Source: Oscillatoriophycideae cyanobacterium NC_groundwater_1537_Pr4_S-0.65um_50_18
GTDB taxonomy: Bacteria > Cyanobacteriota > Cyanobacteriia > Elainellales > Elainellaceae
Assembly (NCBI GenBank): GCA_016208305.1
Contig: JACQYI010000009.1
Location: 434,001-498,000, forward strand
Reading direction: 5' to 3'
Length of the DNA: 64,000 bases
The notes beneath the pieces are model-generated. The model was not told the origin of the DNA, searched no databases, and worked only from the letters and a program-made list of their open reading frames with translations. Shown here piece after piece: positions 21,975-31,066 of the stretch. Both the position numbers and the translations under genes were made by a program. Each line of letters starts with the position of its first letter. Position 1 is the stretch's first letter.

Positions 21975-24900
21975 TTACACCTGCGTATATTGCCCTGGTT
22001 TAACCGACTCTGGCGTAATGCCCCAAATATCCCGACAATATTCTTGAACGGCAGAGTCGGCTGAGAACTTGCCCATGCGAGCGGCACTCAAAATGGTCAT
22101 GCGAATCCAGCGATCGCGATCGGCATAGATCTGACTCACCTGATCTTGACAGGCCACATAGGAGGCATAGTCTGCCAGCAGCAGATGGGCATCCCAATTC
22201 AGCATGAGATGCACCAAGGGCTGAAATAGTTCTGTATCGCCGTTGGAAAAATATCCGCCAGCAATTTGATCGATCGCCTGTTTGAGTTCCGGTTCGCGAT
22301 TATAAACATCTCTGGGTTCATAGGTGGGTCGTTGCGCCAGAATGTCATTGACCGTCAGCCCAAACTGGAAGAAGTGATCCGTCCCGATCGCATCTCGAAT
22401 CTCTAGATTGGAACCATCGCGGGTGCCAATCAGTAGGCCACCGTTCATCACGGTAATCATATTACCAATGCCGCAGGCTTCTGTCCCGGCAGTCGAGATG
22501 TATTCAGCTAAGTCGGTCGCCGGATAAATCTTTTGGCTGAGCTGAATGGTGAAGTTCTTGAGGAAAACCACTTTCATCCGTCCCTGCACTGTTGGATCGG
22601 CGTTAACGACTTCAGCCACGGCATGGATCAGCTTAATAATCAGCTTGGCAGTACTGTAGTCAGGAGCCGCCTTACCGCTAAAGATAAAAGTCCGCGACGG
22701 CATCTCCAGATGCGGGTTTGCCTTGATGCGGTTGTAGAGCGTAATGATGTGCAGCAGATTCAGGTGCTGACGCTTATGTTCATGAATCTCGATCGCCTGA
22801 ACATCAAACAGCGAATCAACATCGATCGTTAACCCGTTTTGCTGCTGAATCTGATCGGCTAAGGCTTGCTTCATCGCCTGCTTAACTTGTCCCCAAGCGC
22901 TGCGAAATTCAGCATCATCCGCAAAGGCTTCCAGGCGACTCAGCTCCTCTGGCTGAGCTATCCAGCGATCGCCAATCTTAGAGGTAATCAGGTCAGCCAA
23001 GCGCGGATTGCTCAACGTCAAGAACCGCCGCAGCGATACGCCATTGGTCTTACTGCTGAATTTGTCAGGATACATCTCATAAAAATCTGGCACGATCAGA
23101 TGCTGAAAAATAGCGGTGTGCAAAGACGAAACGCCATTAATGGCATGGCTACCCAGACAGGCCAAGTACACCATCCGCACATAGCGATCGCCCGCTTCAT
23201 CAATCAGCGATAGCCGCTGCACCCGCACCTCATCTTCGGGATAGCGCGATCGCACTTCTTCTAAAAAGCGCGTGTTGAGTTCAAAAATGATTTCCAGATG
23301 GCGCGGCAGCAGAGAGCCAACGAGGTGAAGCGTATATTGCGTATAGTCAAGGGCTTCGGGCAGCAAGCTGTGATTGGTGTAGGCAAAGCAGCTCTGGGTA
23401 ATGTACCAGGCTTGATCCCAGGAGAGATGATGCTCATCAATCAGCAGCCGCATCAGCTCCACGACCGCCATCAGCGGATCGGTGTCATTGAGCTGCAAGG
23501 CAAAGCGATCGGGCAAGGTTTCGATCGCGGCTCCCGTACTGAGATGCAGGCGGATAATATCTTGCAGCGAGCAGGAGACAAAAAAGAACTGCTGTTTCAG
23601 TCGCACCAGCTTGCCCTGAAACTCCATATCACTCGGATAGAGCACCTTTGAGAGGTTTTCGGCTGCTTCAGCCTTCCACAACCGCAGCAAATTGACGGTG
23701 CTAGATTTATATCCCGGAATGGGCGTGTCATAGGGAATCCCTTGAATCACCTCATCGGCAATCCAGCGAACGCGATAGCCGTTTTGGGCATCCATATAGG
23801 CTTCAGTACGACCGCCAAACTGCACCTGCACTGCCGCCTCCGGACGCTCGACTTCCCAGGGGTTGCCGTTGCGGAGCCACTCATCCGCAATTTCAATTTG
23901 CCAGCCGCTCGAAATTTCTTGATCAAAGATGCCGTACTCGTAGCGAATGCCATAGCCGATCGCCGGAATCTCTGCCGTGGCCAGTGCATCTAAATAGCAC
24001 ACCATCAACCGACCCAAACCACCCCGACCCAAACCCGGCTCTTCTTCTTGCTCCAGCAAATAATCTAGGTCAATGTTCAGCTCTCGCAGAGCCTGAGCCA
24101 CCGAGTCAGAAATATCCAAACTCAGCAGATTGTTAGCAAGGTGCAGCCCTGGCATATACTCAGCCGAAAACTCACCCACCAACCGATCGCCCCGTTTCAG
24201 ATGATCCTCTGGCGTGGTGAACTGCAAGAGGCGATCGCAGATCAGAGAAGCCAAAGCCAAATAGCAGTCTTGCGGTGTGGCTGTCTCTAACGATTTGCCT
24301 TGCAGACGCGAGAGGTTGTCGAGAAAGGCCGACTTGAGTGCCGCAACCGTAAAGGGGGCGATCGCCTCTGGTTCTGCGATCGCCTCTGGTTCTGCAACTT
24401 CAAGCTCTGCAACTTCTGTAACTTCAGGTTCTAAAAATTCTGTAACTTCAGGTTCTGCAACTTCAGGCTCTTCAACCAGCTCTAAGCGACCCACAGGCAC
24501 CGTAGCTCGTCGATAGCTGACCTGTGCCTCTTCGGGCAATCCCAATTTCGTTAAAACATCGCCTTTGCCAATCCAAGCATCGGGCAAAGTCGCGTCCAAT
24601 TCAGTCGCCTGGTTAAAGCAGCTTAGCGCCTCCTCTAGCCGCTCCAACTTCAGCAAAGTTTTGCCTTTGCCCACCCAAGCCTCTGAAAAATTAGGCTGAA
24701 TTTCTACAGCTTTAGCCAAATAAATCATGGCTTCAGCAGGGCGATCGATGCCCAGCAGCGCCATGCCCTGGGCAAATAGCGTCTGAGCATCGGCAGGCAG
24801 CTCAACAACGGGAACTGGGGCGATCGGCTCTGAAATAGCCATTTCTATGGCTGCATCCTCTAGGGAGGTAGCCTCATCAGCCTGCTGACTGCTCAACCAC

Positions 24901-26150
24901 TGGCTTCTTAACCATCCTAAGACCGCTCCCAGCAGCAACAGCGGCAGCAGCCACCACCCCACAGGCAACGATCGCTCTGGATCGGCATCCGGCGCTTCAG
25001 CCAGCGGATCAGCTAGAGGAGCCGCCAGCGGATCAGCGCGCACCTCACTCTTCGCATCTTTGCCAAACAGTCCGAGAGAGGGCAACTTGGGAGCAGGCTT
25101 CAGGGCAGCAGCGATCGCAGTCGCCTCCGCCGATTTGGCCGCCGTGACAATGGCCTGACCCGGTTCTGCCGTGGCGAAGTCTAAAAATGCCGTTGCCGCA
25201 CTGCCCTGCTTGTAGGCGTAGCTTCGGGTCTGAGCATAGGGATACAGCGGATCATCCGGGAGGGCTTCATGCAAGACTGCAAGTTTGACAATCCGGGCTT
25301 TGTTTTGTCCTGCCAACTGGCTGGCGATCGCATAGCTGATGCCATCTTTGCCCAACTGCCGAATCACAGCCGCTGTGTCATCTGTTTCTAGCCGAATAAT
25401 ATTCTCAGTGGGTAAACCTGCGGTCTTAGCGGATTCATCTATGGGTTCAACTGTCGCACTCTCAGACTGAGGGGTTGCCTCAGCGATCGCCTCCGTAGCT
25501 CCTGCTAAGGGCGCTCTAGAAATGCCGTACCGACTGAGCGCTAGCCGAGTATCGCTATTTTCTGGGCGATCGATCACCCAAATTCGGCCGGATGCGCCGC
25601 CAACCTCAGACCAATCGGTAATCTTGCCCTGAAAGATTTGGGTAAATTGCTCGACCGTCAGGTTGCCCTTGAAGGGGTTTTCTTTGTCGACAATGACGGC
25701 AATTTTTTCCTGGCTAATCGGAATCTCCTTCAGTCCCTTGACTTTCTCGGCTGTCGTTAAGCTACGACCGATCGCTGCCAAGTCGATATCGCCCTCGATC
25801 AACTTCTGCAAAGCCGCCTCGGTGCCCTGTGCGTCGATCGTCACTTGAGTATCTGGAAAGGCTTGCTCAAAGCGCTGCTTCAGGGCTTGATTAAGGACGG
25901 TCATGGCGCTAGATCCGTCAATCTTCAAGGTCTTGTTGGGCGCTGCCTCTGTTGCTTCTAATGTTGCTTTTAGCGGATTGCTTTCGGTTGAGGAGGGCAG
26001 CAGTTCTACAACAGAACCTACGGCTTCTGAGGCAGTCTGCGAAATCACCGATTCAGCAGCGATCGCAGGCTGAACTTGAGCGACAGAAGCACTGATCAGG
26101 ATCAGCGATAGCAGTAAAGCAGGAACGATGCGAACCTTTCTTGGAGACAT
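21975..26150 (-). CDS. PstS-like binding domain - TM - TPR - degenerate glycogen phosphorylase fusion
   Basis: A 1391-residue protein counted from the ATG at 26150. Residues 1-32 are a signal peptide (MSPRKVRIVPALLLSLILIS...AIAAE). Residues 75-340 are a PstS-like periplasmic domain: LKIDGSSAMTVLNQALKQRF, DAQGTEAALQKLIEGDIDLA, VEQFTQIFQGKITDWSEVGG. A membrane helix at 398-415 (GWWLLPLLLLGAVLGWL) is followed by TPRs (450-550), a Glu/Pro/Val linker and a full-length phosphorylase domain (about 620-1380). In the latter the PLP lysine of GTGNMK is Ile (GIGNMITV), NDTHP is NDTDP, and the phosphate-site KR before IHEYKRQ is lost (AIEIHEHKRQ). It is therefore probably a pseudoenzyme. Expected topology: binding domain outside, TPR and phosphorylase domain inside. 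TTG 26303 or ATG 26225 are other starts. I know no described protein of this layout. Confidence 0.85.
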   Translation of the reverse strand: MSPRKVRIVPALLLSLILISASVAQVQPAIAAESVISQTASEAVGSVVELLPSSTESNPLKATLEATEAAPNKTLKIDGSSAMTVLNQALKQRFEQAFPDTQVTIDAQGTEAALQKLIEGDIDLAAIGRSLTTAEKVKGLKEIPISQEKIAVIVDKENPFKGNLTVEQFTQIFQGKITDWSEVGGASGRIWVIDRPENSDTRLALSRYGISRAPLAGATEAIAEATPQSESATVEPIDESAKTAGLPTENIIRLETDDTAAVIRQLGKDGISYAIASQLAGQNKARIVKLAVLHEALPDDPLYPYAQTRSYAYKQGSAATAFLDFATAEPGQAIVTAAKSAEATAIAAALKPAPKLPSLGLFGKDAKSEVRADPLAAPLADPLAEAPDADPERSLPVGWWLLPLLLLGAVLGWLRSQWLSSQQADEATSLEDAAIEMAISEPIAPVPVVELPADAQTLFAQGMALLGIDRPAEAMIYLAKAVEIQPNFSEAWVGKGKTLLKLERLEEALSCFNQATELDATLPDAWIGKGDVLTKLGLPEEAQVSYRRATVPVGRLELVEEPEVAEPEVTEFLEPEVTEVAELEVAEPEAIAEPEAIAPFTVAALKSAFLDNLSRLQGKSLETATPQDCYLALASLICDRLLQFTTPEDHLKRGDRLVGEFSAEYMPGLHLANNLLSLDISDSVAQALRELNIDLDYLLEQEEEPGLGRGGLGRLMVCYLDALATAEIPAIGYGIRYEYGIFDQEISSGWQIEIADEWLRNGNPWEVERPEAAVQVQFGGRTEAYMDAQNGYRVRWIADEVIQGIPYDTPIPGYKSSTVNLLRLWKAEAAENLSKVLYPSDMEFQGKLVRLKQQFFFVSCSLQDIIRLHLSTGAAIETLPDRFALQLNDTDPLMAVVELMRLLIDEHHLSWDQAWYITQSCFAYTNHSLLPEALDYTQYTLHLVGSLLPRHLEIIFELNTRFLEEVRSRYPEDEVRVQRLSLIDEAGDRYVRMVYLACLGSHAINGVSSLHTAIFQHLIVPDFYEMYPDKFSSKTNGVSLRRFLTLSNPRLADLITSKIGDRWIAQPEELSRLEAFADDAEFRSAWGQVKQAMKQALADQIQQQNGLTIDVDSLFDVQAIEIHEHKRQHLNLLHIITLYNRIKANPHLEMPSRTFIFSGKAAPDYSTAKLIIKLIHAVAEVVNADPTVQGRMKVVFLKNFTIQLSQKIYPATDLAEYISTAGTEACGIGNMITVMNGGLLIGTRDGSNLEIRDAIGTDHFFQFGLTVNDILAQRPTYEPRDVYNREPELKQAIDQIAGGYFSNGDTELFQPLVHLMLNWDAHLLLADYASYVACQDQVSQIYADRDRWIRMTILSAARMGKFSADSAVQEYCRDIWGITPESVKPGQYTQV

Positions 26151-26843
26151 AAGGCTAGGGGCAATCCGGTTGAAGAACAGATTTAGGAGGCTGGGGGGCA
26201 AGGGCATGAGGCGCGATCGGCTCATAGAAACTTTCGTAGAGCAGAACTGCGACAAAAGTCGAAACTGTGATGCAGGCGCGAAACCAGGCATGAGCCTGAG
26301 CAATGGCAGTCAGCGTTCAAACGAATATTAACCAAACTAATATCATCCAGATAAATATCGTATGGATATCGTTGCAAATGCTGAATATCGTTTCGTCAAA
26401 TTCAATCAAGGCTAAGATTTGCGATGAAGCCAAAACGGATAGATCAGAGGCTGCGATCGCACAAGCAGTATCCCAGTAGGTTGGCACGAATGAGCCGACG
26501 AACAGGCTTGATGCTCAATCGCCTATAGACTTGTCGTTCAAATTGAGTATCTGCTTAGATGAGTTTTACATGACATCGTTTAAGAAAATAGTCTCAGAAA
26601 TTTTGGAACTCTGAAGTAATGCGCTATACCTTGAGAGCAAAACCTTGAATGCGAAGCTTTGATTGGGCTTTGATCACGAGAGTGCTTGAAGTAGAAATTA
26701 ACGCCTCGCACCTAGACTTGTCTATCTATCTTCAGAATTATTTATCAGAAATGCTTCACGCTTTGTTACCACTTCAAAGCTTTGTTAGATAAGTCACAAG
26801 TTATATCGCAGGTCAACCTTACCTAATATCTAATCTAAATGAG
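26151..26843. other. Intergenic region, about 690 bases
   Basis: This divergent gap contains the promoters of the fusion gene and of the phosphodiesterase gene. Three near-copies of ATATCGT lie at about 26355-26395 within an AT-rich stretch. No PhoB-type direct repeat array, tRNA or other RNA gene was recognised. The far left part may code if the fusion starts at 26225 or 26303. Confidence 0.4.
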
Positions 26844-27836
26844 ATGAAAGAACTCACACCCCATGAAATTCACCCCAAGAGTCCTGAAATTGATTCTCAA
26901 AAAGTAATTTTAGTGATTTTAGATGGTTTAAGATTTGACACTGCTCAATCCTCAATGGGGTATCTCGCACATCTGATCGAAACCTCTCAAGCTAGTCTAT
27001 ACAAGGTGCAAGCAGAACTTCCAACTTTATCGCGTCCGCTGTATGAAGTGCTCTTAACCGGGACAGCCACCTCCGTTAACGGCATTACCGCCAACGATGT
27101 CGCAAGGCTTTCGCACCAAACCAGCCTGTTTCACCTGGCTACTCAGCAAGGATTAACCACTGCTGCCGCCGCCTTTCACTGGTTTAGCGAACTCTACAAT
27201 CAATTTCCATTCGATCGCTTTACCGATCGCGAACAGCATCACCTCCATCTGCCGATTCAGCATGGCAAATTTTACTGGGATGAGGCTTACCCAGATTCGC
27301 ATCTGTTTGCCGATGCCGAAGCGCTGCGGCAGGGCTGTCATCCCAACTTTATGCTGGTGCATCCGATGGGCATTGATTACACCGGGCATCGGTTTGGCGG
27401 CGAGTCTGCCGAATATCGCGGACGGGCGATCGCCACCGACAGCCTTCTAGCTCAAGTTTTACCCCGCTGGATCAGTGCCGGGTATGAAATCTTGATTACC
27501 GCCGATCACGGCATGAATGCTGACGGACAACATGGCGGGATACGAGCCGATGTCCGTGAAACGCCGTTATTCTGCATCAGTTCTAGGAACAGACCCGGAA
27601 CTTATCTGGAAGGAATTTCTCAACTGGCGATCGCTCCCCTCATCTGCCAACTTTTGGCGCTGCCCTACGGCAAAAACATGCGTCCTAGCAAGATTCCTGG
27701 CTGGCCTATTTCTGCTGAATCGTCGTCATCGCCGGAACAAAAGCCTCTAGATCTGGCGTTGGCTGACCCAGGACTTTTGTCCGATCGTCCCATCGCCGCA
27801 GCCACAACGCCTCTAGCGCAAAGGACTGAGCTATAA
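26844..27836 (+). CDS. Alkaline phosphatase-superfamily phosphodiesterase/nucleotide pyrophosphatase-like protein
   Basis: A 330-residue protein of the type I phosphodiesterase group. Metal-site motifs are in order: VILVILDGLRFDTA (first Asp), LPTLSRPLYEVLLTGT (Ser/Thr nucleophile region), HPMGIDYTGHRFGG (Asp and His), ITADHGMNADGQHGG (Asp-His and the last His). The family hydrolyses phosphodiesters or phosphonates such as nucleotides or glycerophosphodiesters; the substrate is not known. No signal peptide is visible, so it is probably cytosolic. The gene is divergent from the phosphorylase-like fusion and ends at a strong hairpin (27838-27870). Confidence 0.88.
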   Translation: MKELTPHEIHPKSPEIDSQKVILVILDGLRFDTAQSSMGYLAHLIETSQASLYKVQAELPTLSRPLYEVLLTGTATSVNGITANDVARLSHQTSLFHLATQQGLTTAAAAFHWFSELYNQFPFDRFTDREQHHLHLPIQHGKFYWDEAYPDSHLFADAEALRQGCHPNFMLVHPMGIDYTGHRFGGESAEYRGRAIATDSLLAQVLPRWISAGYEILITADHGMNADGQHGGIRADVRETPLFCISSRNRPGTYLEGISQLAIAPLICQLLALPYGKNMRPSKIPGWPISAESSSSPEQKPLDLALADPGLLSDRPIAAATTPLAQRTEL

Positions 27837-27837
27837 G

Positions 27838-27870
27838 GGCTTGAGCCTCTGCGATCGAGAGGCTCAAGCC
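27838..27870 (+). terminator. Strong hairpin terminator after the phosphodiesterase gene
   Basis: GGCTTGAGCCTCT and AGAGGCTCAAGCC form a perfect 13-base stem with a GCGATCG loop, then TTTCC. The HIP1 core forms the loop. Confidence 0.8.
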
Positions 27871-27915
27871 TTTCCTTCTGTGAGAGTTTCAGGTTTTTCC
27901 ACTCTACCAAGACCA

Positions 27916-30009
27916 TTAAATGAGTGCATGAGAGCGTAAGTAGTCTATGAAATCATCATACAAAAGACCTCCACCTAAGTTGTTGAGATGATGATTGTCA
28001 TAGTAAATGAGAGTGCCTGATAAGTAGTTGGAGCAGCTAGTTTGCTTTACTGGGCAAACTACTGGCAATGGGTCATATATGTAAAGGCTAGGATTGTCTT
28101 TCTGTAGTTGCAGCAGATGTCTTTGAATTGCCTTACGTTCGTTGAGTAATAAATTCCTTTTTCTACTAAGTTGACAATAGGAAGGTATTTCTCTTCTAAA
28201 CCATTCTTTTGAACATAGAGAATAATCATTTTCATTTGTCTCATCACGGGCTGTAGGAAAATCAGGTACACCAGTAAAAACTATGACTGAAGCCCCTTTG
28301 CTATGAGTAACTTTTAGCAGCGCATCTAAGCCATCAAACCATTTTTGCTCCAGACCCAGATTATAGGTTTTCAAGCTAGGATTGCGCTCAGCTTCAAAGT
28401 AAGCCAGGAGGTAGTTTGACAGAATTAGAATATCTCCTTTTCTTAACTCTGTAAGGGTCGATTGAACCAAATCAACCTGCTGCTGAGCATCAACTCTTTT
28501 CCATAAGATTTCTTCTGGTTTCTCACGGATCTCTACATTTGGCGCTGGTTGACTATGGACATACAGTAAACGAATCCAAAAATCATTGTAGTAGTTAAGT
28601 TTTTGAAGCAAGCCAGCTAAATGACCTGCATGACTATCTCCCAGCACATACATCCGTTTGGTAGTTAAACCTTTTTTGTCTGTGAGAGTACAGTTTCTTA
28701 TCGCATCATTTAGGTTGGGGCCTTTTCCTAACCACCAACTACAGTTACCTTGATTAAGAGCTGTTCCGCTAATTGAGCCACGTTCTTTTATGACCGTATT
28801 GGATACACTGCCTAGATAGAGTCGATTAGCCAATACATGGCTTAAAACCATTAGGCTGATAGTTGCAAAAATTGATATTCCAATTCCGTATACAATTGTC
28901 TTGTACTTTTTGCTAGTCCATTTAGCATTGCGAAAGGGTCTCTCTATATAGCTGTATGACGTGAAAGCCAATAGAATCATAACAGCAAATTGTATAGGTA
29001 AAGTCCACCAATGAATTCCTATTGTCCATCTGCTAATTACAAGCACTGTCCAATGCCAGAGATAGAGGGAGTACGAAATCAGTCCCAAGAATAAGATAGG
29101 CGGTAGGGTGAATATCTTATAAAGATTACTTTGAGGATGTAAGTAGGCAATTAGCAATGATGTTAATATCACTGAAGCGATCGTTGTCCATACAGAGAAC
29201 TGGCGAGGAACAAGCAGCACAAATATCAATATTAAAATTAGCGCTGTGGGTGGGATAAATAGTCTTTTAGTTGTGTCACGAAGTAAATCTTTTCTACTAT
29301 TTAGATACAAATAAACGAGACAGCCGGCACACAATTCCCATAGGCGGGCGGGCATCAAGAAGTAGGCAGCAGATTGGTTGCTGTAGTTTAGATAGATAAA
29401 GGTCGTTAGAGAAGCCACTGAAAATACAGTTAAGATTGAAATTAGGTATCGGGAACCATTCATCTTTTTCTTCCCATACCCTGAGAACCAAATTAAAAAA
29501 GGGAACAGAAAGTAGAATTGCTCCTCAATTCCCAAAGACCATGTCTGTGTAAAAGCATTGAGTTCTGCGGAAGTGGCGAAATAGTGAGTCGCAGTTTTTA
29601 GAAGATAGATATTAGAGAATCCAAAAAGGGATGCAATACCTGTATTGAGTGATATTTGAGGATCGGGATTGAATATGCAGATGAGAATACTGCTAATACA
29701 AACACAGAAGATAAGTGCAGGTAGGAGGCGTTTGACTCTTCGTGAGTAAAATCCAAGCAAGAGATCGCTCAAATTAGCGTGGGATCGAATTGTAAGCGCT
29801 CTAGTAATAACAAAGCCAGAAATAACAAAGAAGATATCTACGCCAAGATATCCACTAGGCAATAAGTCTTTATTGAAGTGGTTGATAATGACTGCAATAA
29901 CAGCAAATGCTCTTAATCCATCAATCTCAGGTCGATATCCCAGTTTCTCAGAGGCAAAATGAGTTTCTTTGATTGGTTGTTCGTCACGCATTATTTTAAG
30001 TATCTTCAT
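27916..30009 (-). CDS. Membrane acyltransferase (OafA/YrhL type) with SGNH domain
   Basis: A 697-residue protein. The N-terminal acyltransferase-3 domain has ten or so helices: GYRPEIDGLRAFAVIAVIIN, HFNKDLLPSGYLGVDIFFVI, SGFVI, QTWSLGIEEQFYFLFPFLIW. The C-terminal SGNH-like domain (from about residue 430) has a GDSHAGHLAGLLQKL block and a final YDNHHLNNLGG with the catalytic Asp-His-like pair. Such proteins O-acetylate surface polysaccharides or lipids. Base composition is clearly more AT-rich than the flanking genes, so it may have been acquired by transfer. A second start at MRDEQP (residue 7) is possible. The likely substrate, an exopolysaccharide, is an inference. Confidence 0.92.
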   Translation of the reverse strand: MKILKIMRDEQPIKETHFASEKLGYRPEIDGLRAFAVIAVIINHFNKDLLPSGYLGVDIFFVISGFVITRALTIRSHANLSDLLLGFYSRRVKRLLPALIFCVCISSILICIFNPDPQISLNTGIASLFGFSNIYLLKTATHYFATSAELNAFTQTWSLGIEEQFYFLFPFLIWFSGYGKKKMNGSRYLISILTVFSVASLTTFIYLNYSNQSAAYFLMPARLWELCAGCLVYLYLNSRKDLLRDTTKRLFIPPTALILILIFVLLVPRQFSVWTTIASVILTSLLIAYLHPQSNLYKIFTLPPILFLGLISYSLYLWHWTVLVISRWTIGIHWWTLPIQFAVMILLAFTSYSYIERPFRNAKWTSKKYKTIVYGIGISIFATISLMVLSHVLANRLYLGSVSNTVIKERGSISGTALNQGNCSWWLGKGPNLNDAIRNCTLTDKKGLTTKRMYVLGDSHAGHLAGLLQKLNYYNDFWIRLLYVHSQPAPNVEIREKPEEILWKRVDAQQQVDLVQSTLTELRKGDILILSNYLLAYFEAERNPSLKTYNLGLEQKWFDGLDALLKVTHSKGASVIVFTGVPDFPTARDETNENDYSLCSKEWFRREIPSYCQLSRKRNLLLNERKAIQRHLLQLQKDNPSLYIYDPLPVVCPVKQTSCSNYLSGTLIYYDNHHLNNLGGGLLYDDFIDYLRSHALI

Positions 30010-30550
30010 AAAAAATTAAGTTGCACAATTATGATGAAAGATTTGACAATGATTTTTTTAGATTTGGAACTGGCTTCGGCTCTCAACGTTATGTATGATT
30101 TTCAGGAAATTTAGATGCGTTTGTCCAAAAATCTCTGAACTATCTGCTGAGAATAGACTTCAGAATTTTTGAGCTTATTTTCTAACATCTCTAATAGCGT
30201 TGATCGGGTAGATGCTTCTTGCCAAATTCTCGTCGTGCTGGAGAAGAATCCAGAATAGTTTCAGTAAATTTTCAAAACGTTTAAGAATAGAAGAACTTTA
30301 TGCTCCTTGGGAGTTTCTTGAAGAATTCTATTGACAGAAGCCTCGTTTTGTGTAGCTTTTTGAACAAGCATTCGACAATGAAAAAAGCCCTCAAAGCGTC
30401 AAACTTTAAGGGCTTTTCTTTCAACAGAAAGGGCGATCGCCCCTCATTCAATAAATAAGATTCTGACCCATCACTTTACTGTGAAGAGATAAAATGAGAG
30501 TGGCGGCCTGAATTGGGTTAAGACCAAAAGACACAATCGAGAAGCAAGTC
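30010..30550. other. Intergenic region, about 540 bases, AT-rich
   Basis: No gene or known RNA was recognised. It contains the hairpin terminator at 30383-30417 and then the promoter region of the exonuclease gene. AT-rich composition continues from the acyltransferase gene to about 30380. Confidence 0.4.
30383..30417 (+). terminator. Hairpin terminator
   Basis: AAAAGCCCT (30383-30391) and AGGGCTTTT (30409-30417) form a 9-base stem with a 17-base loop, followed by CTTTC. No visible gene ends next to it, so an unseen short transcript may end here. Confidence 0.65.
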
Positions 30551-31066
30551 ATGGCTAATTTTCTAGCACTAGATTTTGAAACCGCCAACCGCAGCGCCAA
30601 TAGCGCCTGTGCGATCGGGCTGGTGCGCGTTGAAGATAACCAGATTGTGCAGCAAAACCATTTTTTGATTCGCCCGCCGCAGCGCTGGTTTGAGTTCACC
30701 GATATTCACAACATCTGCTGGGAAGATGTGGCCGATCAGCCCGATTTTGGTGAGCTGTGGTCTACACTAGAGCCGCACCTGCAAGACATTGACTTCATTG
30801 CCGCCCACAACGCCTCATTCGATCGCCGTGTTTTGTATGCCTGTTGCGAAACCTACGGCATTCGCAAACCTTCGCTAGAGTTTCTCTGCACCGTACAGCT
30901 AGCGCGACGGGTCTGGCAAATTTACCCCACCAAGTTGCCCAATGTCTGTGCGCGCTTAGCGATTCAGCTCGATCACCATCAGGCGTTATCCGATGCCTCA
31001 GCCTGTGCCCAAATTGTCATGGCCGCCCATCAGGTGACGGGTTCTTCGATCGCCGGAATATCTTGA
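30551..31066 (+). CDS. DnaQ-like 3'-5' exonuclease (DEDDh)
   Basis: A 171-residue exonuclease: [20 protein letters not shown] (motif I DFE), [20 protein letters not shown] (motif II) and [19 protein letters not shown] (motif III, HxAxxD). All DEDDh metal ligands are present. Similar stand-alone proteins are annotated as epsilon-like or DinG-like exonucleases and may act in repair or RNA turnover. Its last 37 bases overlap the 3' end of uvrC on the opposite strand. Confidence 0.9.
   Translation: MANFLALDFETANRSANSACAIGLVRVEDNQIVQQNHFLIRPPQRWFEFTDIHNICWEDVADQPDFGELWSTLEPHLQDIDFIAAHNASFDRRVLYACCETYGIRKPSLEFLCTVQLARRVWQIYPTKLPNVCARLAIQLDHHQALSDASACAQIVMAAHQVTGSSIAGIS

Noticed and set aside
22533-24516. 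Open frames on the plus strand opposite the phosphorylase-like gene
   Set aside because: They follow codon periodicity of the true gene on the minus strand and have no domains or ribosome sites.
21975-26150. Plain call as active glycogen phosphorylase (glgP)
   Set aside because: The PLP lysine and phosphate-site residues are replaced and there is an N-terminal binding domain and TM helix; it should not be taken as the catalytic enzyme.
26151-26843. Pho box for phosphate control upstream of the PstS-phosphorylase fusion
   Set aside because: I looked for three direct repeats of the CTTAACCT type and found only weak fragments; not enough to call.
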